A stretch of 33,274 bases of DNA, from positions 86,860 through 120,133 of the forward strand of contig JAJRRW010000068.1 in assembly GCA_024279115.1 (NCBI GenBank), written 5' to 3'. Positions 19,201 through 29,651 of the stretch are shown here, piece by piece (the first letter of the stretch is position 1; every line of letters starts with the position of its first letter). The notes beneath the pieces are model-generated. The model saw only the letters and a list, made by a program, of their open reading frames with translations, had not been told where the DNA came from and did not search any database. This DNA is from Alphaproteobacteria bacterium (lineage in GTDB: Bacteria > Pseudomonadota > Alphaproteobacteria > Rhizobiales > JAKIUO01). A program made the position numbers and the translations under genes.

Positions 19201-19647
19201 GTGACTGTAGCAAAAAAACCAAATCCGATCGATATACATGTTGGCAGCCGCGTCCGATTGCGGCGTATGCTCTTGTCCATGAGCCAGGAAAAACTTGGCG
19301 ATCAGATGGGGCTGACATTCCAGCAAATCCAGAAATATGAAAAAGGCACCAATCGCATTGGCGCCTCTCGGCTCCATCATATCTCGCAAATTCTTGAAGT
19401 GCCGGTGCAGTTCTTTTTTGATGATGCCCCGTTAGCTGCCGGTCAGGCAAGTGGCATGGGCGGCATGAGCGAACCCAAGATGGAAAACTTCCTCTACGAG
19501 TTCATCAGCACCAGAGACGGCCTTGAATTGATCCGCGCTTTTGTCAGTATTCATGACCCCAAGGTACGCAAGCGCATTGTTGATCTGGTGCGCACATTGT
19601 CAAGCGAAGACATGGCCTCACGCGACACCAGCAAGGCAAAATCATAA
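19201..19647 (+). CDS. XRE-family HTH transcriptional regulator (PraR/PhrR-like)
   Basis: VGSRVRLRRMLLSMSQEKLGDQMGLTFQQIQKYEKGTNRIGASRLHHISQIL; GTG start at 19201 with GAGGA 5' of it. Confidence 0.85.
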   Translation: MTVAKKPNPIDIHVGSRVRLRRMLLSMSQEKLGDQMGLTFQQIQKYEKGTNRIGASRLHHISQILEVPVQFFFDDAPLAAGQASGMGGMSEPKMENFLYEFISTRDGLELIRAFVSIHDPKVRKRIVDLVRTLSSEDMASRDTSKAKS

Positions 19648-19848
19648 CCCCCTGTCTCGCAAGTTCTCCTGTCCAGCTGCCCTCAACGGGGTCATCTGTG
19701 CAAAATTTATTTGGCTTGCTTCTTGCTCGCGCAGATCATTTTGTTTGCTTGCAATTTCATTTCCCGCTTGACCCTCCTCCCGAGTGCTGCAACAAACGGC
19801 GTCAATTCATTCATTCCTTCATGGCCGTGCAGTTCCAGGAGATTTCAG

Positions 19849-21018
19849 GTGTCCCAGCAAAACTATCTGTTTACCAGTGAAAGCGTTTCGGAAGGTCACC
19901 CAGACAAGATTTGTGACCGCATCTCGGATTCTGTTGTTGATCTGTTTTTAGCTGCCGAGCCTTCTTCCAAGGTGGCGTGCGAAACCATGACCACCACCAA
20001 CCGGATCATCCTGGCTGGCGAAACCTTTGGCCCGTCCTCTGTTGACAATGCCGCCATCGAAGAGGCGGCCCGGCGCTGCGTACGCGAAATCGGCTATGAA
20101 CAAGATGGCTTCCATTGGAAAAATGCCGAAGTGCAGATTTATCTGCATGAGCAATCCAGCGATATTCGTCAAGGTGTTGAGCGCGGCGCAGAAAAAGATG
20201 AAGGCGCTGGCGACCAAGGTATCATGTTTGGCTATGCCTGCAATGAAACAAAGGACTTGATGCCCGCCCCCATTGCTTACGCGCATCAAATCCTGCACGA
20301 GATGGCCAAGGCCCGTCATTCGGGACAAACAGACCTGCTGGGCCCCGATGCCAAAAGCCAGGTCACTTTGCGCTATGAGAACGGCAAACCGGTCGGCACC
20401 ACCTCAATTGTTGTCTCCACCCAGCACACACAAGAAGCAACCCGTGATCAGGTCGAAGAAGTGGTCGCCCGGATTGTGCGCGATGTCTTACCCGATGGCT
20501 GGATGTGTCCCGACGAAGAATTTTATATCAACCCGACAGGCAAATTCGTCATTGGCGGCCCTGATGGCGACGCGGGGCTTACGGGACGTAAAATCATCGT
20601 CGATACCTATGGCGGCGCAGCCCCCCATGGCGGCGGCGCTTTTTCAGGCAAAGACCCCTCCAAAGTAGATCGTTCGGCAGCCTATGCCGCTCGCTACCTG
20701 GCCAAAAATGTCGTAGGAGCCGGTCTAGCCGATCGTTGCACCCTGCAACTCTCTTATGCTATTGGCGTTGCCAAACCCCTGTCGCTTTATGTCGATACCT
20801 ATGGCACCGGAAAAGTCAGCGAAGAACAGCTTTCGGGCATCTTGATGGAAGTCATGGACCTGACCCCCAGCGGCATCCGCAAACAACTTGATCTGCGTCG
20901 CCCGATTTATGAGCGCACCGCCTCCTATGGTCATTTTGGCCGTAAACCAGATAGTGATGGCGGCTTTTCATGGGAAAAACTGGATCTCGTCGAGGCCATC
21001 AAAAGCGCCATGAGCTAG
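19849..21018 (+). CDS. metK: S-adenosylmethionine synthetase
   Basis: [31 protein letters not shown]...; GTG start at 19849 preceded by CAGGAGA, replacing ORF start 19711. Confidence 0.97.
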   Translation: MSQQNYLFTSESVSEGHPDKICDRISDSVVDLFLAAEPSSKVACETMTTTNRIILAGETFGPSSVDNAAIEEAARRCVREIGYEQDGFHWKNAEVQIYLHEQSSDIRQGVERGAEKDEGAGDQGIMFGYACNETKDLMPAPIAYAHQILHEMAKARHSGQTDLLGPDAKSQVTLRYENGKPVGTTSIVVSTQHTQEATRDQVEEVVARIVRDVLPDGWMCPDEEFYINPTGKFVIGGPDGDAGLTGRKIIVDTYGGAAPHGGGAFSGKDPSKVDRSAAYAARYLAKNVVGAGLADRCTLQLSYAIGVAKPLSLYVDTYGTGKVSEEQLSGILMEVMDLTPSGIRKQLDLRRPIYERTASYGHFGRKPDSDGGFSWEKLDLVEAIKSAMS

Positions 21019-21027
21019 GAAATAATC

Positions 21028-21142
21028 GCCTACGCGGCGAGCGGCAAAGGACTAGTCCCTTGCATCCCTATTTTAGGGTTTGCGGGGGTGCAGGGGATCA
21101 TCCCCTGCCGCTGTCCGCGTAGGACGCCAGTCCGGCGAGGAC
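21028..21142. repeat. Intergenic inverted-repeat element (family 2, copy 1) between metK and trmB
   Basis: Imperfect ends GCCTACGCGGCGAGCGGCA (21028-21046) / TGCCGCTGTCCGCGTAGGA (21106-21124) plus GTCCGGCGAGGAC (21130-21142); internal GGGGGTGCAGGGGATCATCCCCTGC hairpin, similar to reverse-oriented copy at 32219..32348. Confidence 0.7.
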
Positions 21143-21160
21143 ATTCATAGCAGATGAACA

Positions 21161-21859
21161 ATGACCATTAAAACCACACCCCGCAGACGCCACGTACATG
21201 GCCGCACCAAGGGCGGCAAGCTAAGCCCTCGCAAGCAAAAACTGTGCGATGAGCTGTTGCCCAAACTGCGTGTGACCATGCCAGCGCCAGAAAACGCTCT
21301 TGAACCGCGAAAATTATTCGCGCCCGAGCCCGCCAAAACCTGGCTGGAAATCGGTTTTGGCGGCGGCGAGCATCTGGCCTGGCAGGCCGCGCAAAATCCT
21401 GACATTGGTCTTATTGGCTGCGAACCTTTTGTCAATGGCGTCGCCAAACTGCTGGTGGCCATTGACGAGCAGAAATTAAGCAATGTGCGTATCCATGACG
21501 ATGATGCGGTTGACATTCTGCGGGCTTTGGCCCCTGCAAGCATTGACCGCCTGTTCATCCTGCACCCGGATCCCTGGCCCAAAAAGCGCCATCACAAGCG
21601 CCGTTTTATCAATCAGCACCATCTTGATCTGATCGCCAAAGTGTTAAAACCTGGCTGCGAACTGCGCTTTGCCAGCGACATTCCTCATTATGTCGCCTGG
21701 ACCTTGAAGCATATGGCGCGGCGCACGGATTTCATCTGGACCGCCCGCCAACCCAAAGACTGGCGCACCCGCCCCGATGACTGGCCCGCCACCCGCTATG
21801 GCCAAAAAGCCCTGCGCGAAGGACGGCCCCCGGCGCATTTGCGATTTATCAGAAAATAA
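21161..21859 (+). CDS. trmB: tRNA (guanine-N7-)-methyltransferase
   Basis: 232 aa; WLEIGFGGGEHLAWQA, DRLFILHPDPWPKKRHHKRRFI. Confidence 0.95.
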   Translation: MTIKTTPRRRHVHGRTKGGKLSPRKQKLCDELLPKLRVTMPAPENALEPRKLFAPEPAKTWLEIGFGGGEHLAWQAAQNPDIGLIGCEPFVNGVAKLLVAIDEQKLSNVRIHDDDAVDILRALAPASIDRLFILHPDPWPKKRHHKRRFINQHHLDLIAKVLKPGCELRFASDIPHYVAWTLKHMARRTDFIWTARQPKDWRTRPDDWPATRYGQKALREGRPPAHLRFIRK

Positions 21860-21960
21860 CCATTTCTCCCTTACGGCAACTTCTTCCTTGCATCCCCCCG
21901 GCCCTTGCCTATATAAAGAGCTTACACGATCATTCCTGACTAAGACGGACGTCTTTGATG

Positions 21961-22004
21961 GAGTGGACTTCAGGGGCGATTGCTCGGGGGGTCCGCTCTT
22001 TTTT
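21961..22004 (+). terminator. Terminator/attenuator-like hairpin in the leader of rimP-nusA
   Basis: GAGTGGAC (21961-21968) ... GTCCGCTC (21991-21998) followed by TTTTTT, located only about 38 nt 5' of the rimP start. Confidence 0.65.
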
Positions 22005-22041
22005 CGTTTTCAGGGTGAGAAAAACCTAAAGGAACAGGCTT

Positions 22042-22629
22042 TTGACGAGTGAGCAAGCCGATCTCGAAAAAGAACAGCGTTTTGTTGTTGAAACGGGTGT
22101 CGAAGGTAAAATTGCGGCCCTTGCCGAACCGGTAATCGAAGCGCTTGGCTATCGTCTGGTGCGCGTACTGGTATCCAACAGGGATGGCGGTACGCTGCAA
22201 GTCATGGCGGAGCGCGCCGATGGACAGATCGATGTCAATCAGTTGACCAGGATCAGCCGGGATCTATCGCCCTTGCTGGATGCCCATGAGCTGATCAGCG
22301 ACCGCTATTTTCTGGAGGTCTCCAGTCCCGGCATTGATCGCCCGCTGGTGCGCCCGTCCGATTTTGAGAAATGGATCGGCTATGAGGCCAAAATAAAAGT
22401 CACCCAGCCGATTGATGGACAAAAACGCTTTCGCGGCATTATTGAAGGCTATGAGGATAATGAGGTTTTGCTGCGTGCCCCGGTTGGGGAACAAAAAACC
22501 GACCAGATATTGGGGTTTGCTCCGCAATTGATTGAAGATGCCAAACTGGTGATGACCGATGAGCTGATCAAAGCGGCGATGGCCGGCAAAGCAGCGCAGA
22601 GTGCCGATACTGATTTGAAAGACCAATAG
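22042..22629 (+). CDS. rimP: Ribosome maturation factor RimP
   Basis: 195 aa; PVIEALGYRLVRVLVSNRDGGTLQVMAERADG, FLEVSSPGIDRPL; TTG start with AAAGGA upstream. Confidence 0.93.
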   Translation: MTSEQADLEKEQRFVVETGVEGKIAALAEPVIEALGYRLVRVLVSNRDGGTLQVMAERADGQIDVNQLTRISRDLSPLLDAHELISDRYFLEVSSPGIDRPLVRPSDFEKWIGYEAKIKVTQPIDGQKRFRGIIEGYEDNEVLLRAPVGEQKTDQILGFAPQLIEDAKLVMTDELIKAAMAGKAAQSADTDLKDQ

Positions 22630-22773
22630 CTCAGACATTTGACCAGGCCGCCTTGGCCAAGCAGACAAAAATAGTTTTAAAACAGCCCTCGAACTGACTT
22701 TTATACGGCGAGGGCCTTTGATAACGCCCTCAAATAGCCGCTCGGCGACAGGGCATAAAAATGGAGAGCCACC

Positions 22774-24441
22774 ATGGCGCAACCCGGTGTGAGTGCGAAT
22801 AAACTTGAATTGCTGCAGATTGCCGATGCGGTGGCCCGTGAAAAGGACATCGACCGGATGATCGTCATCGAGGCGATGGAAGAGGCTGTGCAAAAAGCCG
22901 CCAAGTCACGCTATGGCAGCGAAAACGACATCCGCGCCAAAATCGACACCAAAACCGGGGAAACTGAATTGACCCGCGTCATGACTGTGGTTGAAGAGGT
23001 CGAAAACGAACATACGCAAATGACCCTCAAACAGGCTCGCGAACTGGAAAAAGACATCGAGATCGGCGGCGAGATCATTGATCTGTTGCCGCCCTTTGAT
23101 TATGGCCGCGTATCCGCGCAAAACGCCAAACAGGTGATTGTGCAAAAAGTGCGCGAAGCTGAACGCGAGCGTCAGTATCACGATTATAAGGACCGCATTG
23201 GCGAGGTCATCTCTGGCGTTGTCAAACGCGCCGAATATGGCAATGTGGTTGTCGATCTTGGACGCGCCGAAGCGATTATGCGGCGCAATGAATCGATCCC
23301 GCGTGAAATGTTCCAGATCCGCGACCGCATCCGCGCCTATATTCATGATGTCCGCCAGGAAGCGCGTGGCCCGCAGATTTTCCTGTCGCGCACCAAGCCT
23401 GAATTCATGGCCAAACTGTTCGCCCAGGAAGTCCCTGAAATCTATGACGGCATTGTGGAGATCCGCTCGGTGGCCAGAGACGCTGGTTCGCGCGCCAAAA
23501 TAGCCGTTATTTCCAATGACAGCTCGGTCGACCCCGTTGGCGCCTGCGTCGGCCTGCGCGGCTCGCGCGTGCAAGCGGTCGTCAATGAGCTGCACGGTGA
23601 AAAAATCGACATCATTCAATGGTCACCAGATGCCGCTGCGTTCATCGTCAATGCTCTGGCCCCCGCAGAGGTGGCCAAAGTGGTGCTCGATGAAGAAGTG
23701 TCGCGCATTGAAGTCGTGGTTCCCGACGAGCAATTGTCCCTGGCTATTGGTCGCCGCGGTCAAAATGTCCGCCTCGCCTCACAGCTGACCGGCTGGGACA
23801 TCGACATCCTCACCGAAAAAGAAGAATCAGAACGTCGTCAGGTAGAATTTGAAAACCGCTCCAACAAATTCATGGAAACGCTCAATGTCGACGAAGTGAT
23901 TGCCCAGCTTCTGGTCACCGAAGGCTTTACCTCCGTCGAAGAAGTAGCCTTTGTGGAGGCCACCGAAGTCATGGCCATCGAGGGCTTTGACGAAGATACA
24001 GCCGCCGAAATCCAGGGCCGCGCCAAAGACTTTTTACAACAGCAAGAAGTGGAACAGCTGGAGCGTTGCAAAGAACTGGGCGTCAACGAAGAATTACGCG
24101 AAATCGAAGGCATGACCTTGCCCATGATGATTGTACTTGGCGAAAACGAGGTCTTCAATATGAAAGACTTTGCCTATTGCGCCACAGATGATCTCACCGG
24201 CTGGTACGAAAAAGTAGATGGCGACAGAAAACATTTTGAAGGCTTTTTCAACGGCTTCAAAATTGACAGAAATGGCGCAGAACTGATGGTCATGACGGCC
24301 AGATTGAAAGCTGACATCATTACGCAAGAGGACTTTGACGCCATAATCAATCCTCCTGTTGAAGAAGACGACAGCGTTGAGGCGGTGCCAACGGTCATTA
24401 AGCCAGCAGAACCAACAGAAGCCAGCGTCTTTAAAACCTGA
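22774..24441 (+). CDS. nusA: Transcription termination/antitermination factor NusA
   Basis: 555 aa; IVIEAMEEAVQKAAKSRYG, S1 and KH regions (VGACVGLRGSRVQAVVNELHGEKIDI; LAIGRRGQNVRLASQLTGWDIDI). Confidence 0.97.
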   Translation: MAQPGVSANKLELLQIADAVAREKDIDRMIVIEAMEEAVQKAAKSRYGSENDIRAKIDTKTGETELTRVMTVVEEVENEHTQMTLKQARELEKDIEIGGEIIDLLPPFDYGRVSAQNAKQVIVQKVREAERERQYHDYKDRIGEVISGVVKRAEYGNVVVDLGRAEAIMRRNESIPREMFQIRDRIRAYIHDVRQEARGPQIFLSRTKPEFMAKLFAQEVPEIYDGIVEIRSVARDAGSRAKIAVISNDSSVDPVGACVGLRGSRVQAVVNELHGEKIDIIQWSPDAAAFIVNALAPAEVAKVVLDEEVSRIEVVVPDEQLSLAIGRRGQNVRLASQLTGWDIDILTEKEESERRQVEFENRSNKFMETLNVDEVIAQLLVTEGFTSVEEVAFVEATEVMAIEGFDEDTAAEIQGRAKDFLQQQEVEQLERCKELGVNEELREIEGMTLPMMIVLGENEVFNMKDFAYCATDDLTGWYEKVDGDRKHFEGFFNGFKIDRNGAELMVMTARLKADIITQEDFDAIINPPVEEDDSVEAVPTVIKPAEPTEASVFKT

Positions 24442-24473
24442 TATCCAGATCGTCATTTACGCAAGGAGCGCGC

Positions 24474-25211
24474 ATTATAAACGCCAAGGCCAAAATACGA
24501 ACGAACAGGGGGGCGAAGGACAAACCTTCGCTCCTGCGCCAGTGTGCGATCACCCAACAAAAACTGCCGGTTGAAGAGCTATTGCGATTTGCGCTGTCTG
24601 CGCAAAAAATTGTGACACCGGACCTGCGTTGCAAGCTTCCCGGGCGGGGGCTTTGGCTAAAAGCGGAGCGCTCGGTGCTCATCGAGGCGATAAAGAAAAA
24701 CAGTTTTGCACGTGGATTTCGCGAAAAAGCACTCGTCAGTGACGATCTTGTTGATATGATAGAAAAGCTGACAAGAATTGACGCTCTGCATAGCCTTTCA
24801 CTGGCCAACAAGGCAGGTCTTGTGATAACCGGATATGAGAAGATCAAAAGAGCACTTGCCAAAGGCGACGTAAAGTGGCTTTTGCATGCTATGGAAGCCT
24901 CGCGCAACGGATCTGACAAGCTGGACAGGTATTTTGGCCCTTCCAGAAACGAGCGACAAGACGAGGATGATCTGAAAACCGGCGACGCCCGGGAGCCAGA
25001 TGATCCAATTGATCTTCAAAACATCCCTGGCATACTAAATGCTATGTTTACCGGTGATGAATTGAGTTTGGCACTCGGGCGATCTAATGTGATACACATA
25101 GGTCTTAAACGAGGCGAGATGGCGAAGCGTTTTACTTTCGCACTGCAAAAATGCAGTGCTTTTAAAGCGCATAAACAGGATGCGATCAATAATGATAACA
25201 GACTGTTATGA
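24474..25211 (+). CDS. ylxR: YlxR-family RNA-binding protein with L7Ae-like C-terminal region; probable ATT start
   Basis: Reading frame upstream of the 24582 ORF start encodes RQCAITQQKLPVEELLRFALSAQKIVTPDLRCKLPGRGLWL (YlxR core); AAGGAG (24463-24468) sits 5 nt before an ATT codon at 24474; frame is open back to a stop at 24432. Confidence 0.8.
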   Translation: MINAKAKIRTNRGAKDKPSLLRQCAITQQKLPVEELLRFALSAQKIVTPDLRCKLPGRGLWLKAERSVLIEAIKKNSFARGFREKALVSDDLVDMIEKLTRIDALHSLSLANKAGLVITGYEKIKRALAKGDVKWLLHAMEASRNGSDKLDRYFGPSRNERQDEDDLKTGDAREPDDPIDLQNIPGILNAMFTGDELSLALGRSNVIHIGLKRGEMAKRFTFALQKCSAFKAHKQDAINNDNRLL

Positions 25212-25301
25212 AACTGAAATATGAGGCTCGACGCAACAATCAGGAGCGGGTCATGAATTGATTTGATGTTTGATAAGGAGGGCCTGCGGGCCTAATAATG
25301 A

Positions 25302-27893
25302 ATGAGCGACAATAAAGATACAGAAGGCAAGACCATTCGTGGCTCTCGCACAATGACCCTCAATTTAAAAAAGACGGTCGATGCGGGTCATGTACAGCAA
25401 AGTTTTTCGCAAGGGCGCAAAAAAACGGTCGTTGTCAAAAAGAAACGAAAACGGGTGATCACACGCCCGGGTGCCGAAGCTCCAGCAGCTCCCGAGCCAG
25501 AGGTCGCTCCCCAAAAGGTTGAGCAGCCAAAGCCGGTGATTGCCAAACCCCGGAACGCCAGAGCAAACAGTCGCCCTAAAAAATCATTCGATAACGGCTC
25601 TTCAGACAAGCTGCTGTCCAACGCAGAAGTCGACGCCAGGACGCGCGCCCTGCAGATGGCGCGAGAACGCGACGTCGTGGAAGCTGCGCAAAAAATCAAA
25701 GATGATGCTGCGCGCGCCGAACAAGAAAAACTCGACACCATTGAGCGCGAAAAACAAGCCGCAATAGAAGCTGCCAAGCCCAAGGTCGAAAAAACCGAAC
25801 CTGCTGCCAAACCCGCAGCTGTCGCCAAAAAACCGGCCGCTGAAAAATCGCCCAAAGTGGACCAGGCTGGTGCCGAAGCACAGGCCCAGAAGCGCGGCGA
25901 ATATAGCAGTGCAAAAACGCCTCCCCAGAGCAAAGATAATCTGCGTGACCGCCGCCCGAAACTCGAAACACCGTCCCCGTCCAGAAGCAAAGGCGACAAT
26001 CGCGGACGCTCGCGCAAACTGACCATCCAGAATGCTCTTGATGAAGGCGGTCGCCAAAGATCACTGGCCTCCTTGAAACGCCGTCAGCAAAAACAACGGC
26101 GCGCCGCAGCTTCAAGCGGACCGGCCGAAAAAATTTCGCGTGAGGTAATCCTGCCGGACACCATCACCATTCAAGAGCTGGCCAACCGCATGACGGAACG
26201 CTCCGTCGATGTCATCAAATTCTTGATGAAACAAGGTCAGATGCAGCAGGCCAATGATCTCATCGACACCGATACTGCCGAGCTCATCGCCGAAGAATTT
26301 GGCCATACAGTCAAACGGGTTTCAGAATCAGATGTGGAAGAAGGCTTTATCGGTCAAGACGACAATCCCGATGACATGACCCCGCGTGCACCGGTTGTCA
26401 CCATCATGGGGCATGTCGACCATGGTAAAACCTCGCTGCTTGATGCCATCAGAGAGGCCAATGTGGTGTCGGGCGAAGCCGGTGGTATTACCCAGCATAT
26501 CGGGGCCTATCAGGTCGACAAGGGAGACAAAGGAAAAATCACCTTTATCGATACTCCTGGCCATGCCGCCTTTACGGAAATGCGTGCGCGCGGTGCCAAA
26601 GTCACCGATATTGTCGTGCTGGTGGTGGCTGCCAATGATGGCGTTATGCCTCAGACCATTGAGGCCATCAATCACGCCAAGGCCGCCGAAGTGCCCATCA
26701 TTGTGGCCATCAATAAAATCGATTTGCCAGAAGCCGATCCCAACCGGGTGCGAACCGACCTGCTGCAACACGAGATCGTTGTGGAAAGCATGGGCGGCGA
26801 TGTCCTCGAAATCGAGGTCTCGGCGATCAAACAGACCAATCTTAATGGCCTGCTTGAAGCCATTTTAAATCAGGCGGAACTGCTGGAACTCAAAGCCAAC
26901 CCGACCCGCAAGGCGGAAGGGTTTGTCATTGAGGCACAGCTGGAGCGCGGTCGCGGTTCGGTTGCCACTTTGCTGGTGCAACGCGGCACCTTGAAGGTCG
27001 GTAATATTGTCGTTGCTGGTCCCAGCTGGGGCCGCGTGCGGGCGCTTGTTAATGATCATGGCGATCATATCGCCGAAGCTGGCCCCGCCCTGCCGGTGGA
27101 AGTGCTCGGTCTCAATAGCGCCCCCAATGCGGGCGACCAGTTTGCCGTTGTCGAAAATGAGCAAAAGGCCCGTGAAATTACCGAATATCGCGAGCGCAAA
27201 CGCCGCGATCTGATCGGTGCCAGCTCCAGTGCCAGAACATCGCTCGAACAGATGATGAGCCAATTGCAAGAAGCCGACAAATCAGAATTCAAGCTGATTA
27301 TCAAAGGCGATGTCCAAGGTTCCATTGAGGCCATTCATGGTGCCCTCGACAAATTGGGCACGGATGAGGTGACAGCCAATATCGTTCACTCTGCTGTTGG
27401 CGGCATCAATGAAAGCGACATTACCCTTGCCGCCGCTTCCAACGCCATTGTGGTGGGCTTTAATGTCCGCGCCAACAATCAGGCCAAGGAATCTGCTGGT
27501 GCCGACGGTATCGAAATTCGTTACTACTCGGTGATCTATGATCTGGTTGACGATGTGAAAGCTGCCATGTCAGGTCTGTTGTCACCCGAACGACGCGAGC
27601 ACTTTATCGGCAATGCCGAAATTCTCGAAATCTTCAACATCACCAAGGTTGGCAAAATCGCTGGTTGCCGCGTCACAGATGGAAAAATGGAACGCGGAGC
27701 CGGTGTACGCCTCATTCGCGATAATGTGGTGATCCACGAAGGCGAGCTATCGACCCTCAAGCGCTTCAAGGATGAAGTCAAGGAAGTCGCGGGCGGCCAG
27801 GAATGTGGCATGGCCTTTGAAAACTATCAGGACATGCGCCCTGGTGATGTGATCGAAGCGTTCACCGTGGAAGAAATCGAGCGTTCCTTGTAG
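25302..27893 (+). CDS. infB: Translation initiation factor IF-2
   Basis: 863 aa; [42 protein letters not shown]. Confidence 0.97.
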   Translation: MSDNKDTEGKTIRGSRTMTLNLKKTVDAGHVQQSFSQGRKKTVVVKKKRKRVITRPGAEAPAAPEPEVAPQKVEQPKPVIAKPRNARANSRPKKSFDNGSSDKLLSNAEVDARTRALQMARERDVVEAAQKIKDDAARAEQEKLDTIEREKQAAIEAAKPKVEKTEPAAKPAAVAKKPAAEKSPKVDQAGAEAQAQKRGEYSSAKTPPQSKDNLRDRRPKLETPSPSRSKGDNRGRSRKLTIQNALDEGGRQRSLASLKRRQQKQRRAAASSGPAEKISREVILPDTITIQELANRMTERSVDVIKFLMKQGQMQQANDLIDTDTAELIAEEFGHTVKRVSESDVEEGFIGQDDNPDDMTPRAPVVTIMGHVDHGKTSLLDAIREANVVSGEAGGITQHIGAYQVDKGDKGKITFIDTPGHAAFTEMRARGAKVTDIVVLVVAANDGVMPQTIEAINHAKAAEVPIIVAINKIDLPEADPNRVRTDLLQHEIVVESMGGDVLEIEVSAIKQTNLNGLLEAILNQAELLELKANPTRKAEGFVIEAQLERGRGSVATLLVQRGTLKVGNIVVAGPSWGRVRALVNDHGDHIAEAGPALPVEVLGLNSAPNAGDQFAVVENEQKAREITEYRERKRRDLIGASSSARTSLEQMMSQLQEADKSEFKLIIKGDVQGSIEAIHGALDKLGTDEVTANIVHSAVGGINESDITLAAASNAIVVGFNVRANNQAKESAGADGIEIRYYSVIYDLVDDVKAAMSGLLSPERREHFIGNAEILEIFNITKVGKIAGCRVTDGKMERGAGVRLIRDNVVIHEGELSTLKRFKDEVKEVAGGQECGMAFENYQDMRPGDVIEAFTVEEIERSL

Positions 27894-27904
27894 GACCTGG
27901 AGAC

Positions 27905-28327
27905 ATGACCATGTCTGACCGAAAAAAGAACTATAGGCGCGATGGCCCAAGAGCTGGTTCTGGCCCCAGCCAGCGCCAGCTGCGGGTGGGAGAAAGCCTG
28001 CGCCATGCGCTGGCCGAACTATTGCTGCGCATCGAGATCAATGATGAGGTCCTTGCCGGGGTCCCGCTGACGGTCTCCGAGGTCAGAACCTCTCCCGATT
28101 TGCGCCAGGTGACGGCCTTTATTGCGCCTCTTGGAGGAGACAATAAAGACGCGGTGGTCAAAGCCCTTAACCGGCACTGCCGCTTCATTCGCGGCGAGCT
28201 GGCCCATAAAGTGACGCTCAAATATATGCCGGAGCTGAAATTTCGCCTCGACAGCTCCTATGACGAATATGAAAAAATCACCGACCTGTTGCATACCCCC
28301 AAAGTAGCGCAGGACCTGGATTCCTAG
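27905..28327 (+). CDS. rbfA: Ribosome-binding factor A (start 27905 or 27911)
   Basis: RVGESLRHALAELLLRIEINDEVLAGVPLTVSEVRTSPDLRQVTAFI. Confidence 0.93.
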   Translation: MTMSDRKKNYRRDGPRAGSGPSQRQLRVGESLRHALAELLLRIEINDEVLAGVPLTVSEVRTSPDLRQVTAFIAPLGGDNKDAVVKALNRHCRFIRGELAHKVTLKYMPELKFRLDSSYDEYEKITDLLHTPKVAQDLDS

Positions 28328-28370
28328 AGCTGAGTGACGCTCAAGCCTTTAAATTATGAGTTAGACAAGA

Positions 28371-29291
28371 ATGGCCCGACGCAAGCGTGGTCAGCCGATG
28401 AATGGCTGGCTGGTTCTCGACAAACCCCTGGAAATTACCTCGACATCTGCCGTCAATGTGCTCAAACGCGTGTTTGATGCACAAAAGGCCGGGCACGCCG
28501 GCACGCTGGATCCGTTGGCCACTGGTGTGCTGCCTGTGGCGTTTGGCGAGGCCACCAAAACCATGCCTTATATCATGGATGGCGAAAAGAGCTATCGCTT
28601 CATGGTGCGCTGGGGCGTGCAGACCAACACGGATGACGCCCAGGGAGAGGCGGTTAAAACCAGCGATCATCGCCCCTCGAAAAGCGATATTGAAGCCTTG
28701 CTCAAGGATTTTTCAGGCGAAATCGAACAAACACCTCCGGCTTTTTCGGCCATCCATATCGCCGGGGAGCGCGCCTACAAGCTGGCCCGTCGCGGCGAGC
28801 AGGTTGAGATGCCATCGCGCCTTGTGCGCATTGATCGGTTAGCGATCACCAGGCAGCCCGATAATGATCATTGTGAATTTCAGGTAGATTGCGGAAAAGG
28901 CACGTATGTACGCGCTATTGCTCGCGATTTGGGCCGCAAACTCACCTGCTATGGTCATGTGGTTGAACTGCGCCGCACCCGCGTCGGGCAGTTCGATGAA
29001 GCAATGTCGATTTCACTGGATAAACTGCGTCAGTTAAGCCATAGTGCCGCGGATCGAGAGGCTTTACTGGCAAATCTGCTTTGCGTGGAGACCGCCCTGG
29101 ACGACATCCCGGAGCTGGCCATAAATGCAAATGACGCCTTTCGACTGAAACAGGGACAATCCGTGCTGCTACGCGGCGCCAACAGCCCCATCATAACCGG
29201 AGAAGTCTATGCAACCTTGCAAGGCGAACTCATTGCAATCGGCAAAGTCGAGCGCGGAGAGTTAAAGCCAACCAGGGTTTTTAATTTATAG
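28371..29291 (+). CDS. truB: tRNA pseudouridine(55) synthase
   Basis: 306 aa; GWLVLDKPLEITS, GHAGTLDPLATGVLPV. Confidence 0.96.
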   Translation: MARRKRGQPMNGWLVLDKPLEITSTSAVNVLKRVFDAQKAGHAGTLDPLATGVLPVAFGEATKTMPYIMDGEKSYRFMVRWGVQTNTDDAQGEAVKTSDHRPSKSDIEALLKDFSGEIEQTPPAFSAIHIAGERAYKLARRGEQVEMPSRLVRIDRLAITRQPDNDHCEFQVDCGKGTYVRAIARDLGRKLTCYGHVVELRRTRVGQFDEAMSISLDKLRQLSHSAADREALLANLLCVETALDDIPELAINANDAFRLKQGQSVLLRGANSPIITGEVYATLQGELIAIGKVERGELKPTRVFNL

Positions 29292-29324
29292 GCCCTCCCT
29301 CGATAAATTTTAAAAGGAGTCCCG

Positions 29325-29594
29325 ATGTCGATTACCAACGAACGAAAAGCCGAATTGATGAAAGAATATGGTATCAAGGATGGCGATACTGGTTCACCCG
29401 AAGTGCAAGTTGCTGTTCTGACCGAACGGATCGTCAATCTCACTGAACATTTCAAAGGCCACAAGAAAGACAATCACTCCCGTCGCGGCCTGCTGAAAAT
29501 GGTGAGCACACGCCGCCGCCTGCTCGACTATGTTAAAGGCAAAGATACGGCCCGCTATGAAGGCTTGATCAAGCGCCTTGGCCTGCGCCGTTAG
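29325..29594 (+). CDS. rpsO: 30S ribosomal protein S15
   Basis: 89 aa; [36 protein letters not shown]...[26 protein letters not shown]. Confidence 0.98.
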   Translation: MSITNERKAELMKEYGIKDGDTGSPEVQVAVLTERIVNLTEHFKGHKKDNHSRRGLLKMVSTRRRLLDYVKGKDTARYEGLIKRLGLRR

Positions 29595-29651
29595 TTGCAA
29601 AGCCGTGTTCCCCATTCCGGGAAAATATCGGCGAGGCAACCAAACAAGAAA

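Noticed and set aside
18897-19280. 127-aa minus-strand ORF upstream of and overlapping the XRE regulator
   Set aside because: Antisense overlap with the well supported HTH CDS, no recognisable domain, unconvincing composition.
19648-19848. Possible SAM-class riboswitch upstream of metK
   Set aside because: No SAM-I, SAM-II or SAM/SAH core motif could be recognised; only suggestive position, needs cmscan.
25388-26026. 212-aa minus-strand Ser/Phe-rich ORF antisense to infB
   Set aside because: Composition follows from the Lys/Glu/Ala-rich IF-2 N-terminus on the other strand.
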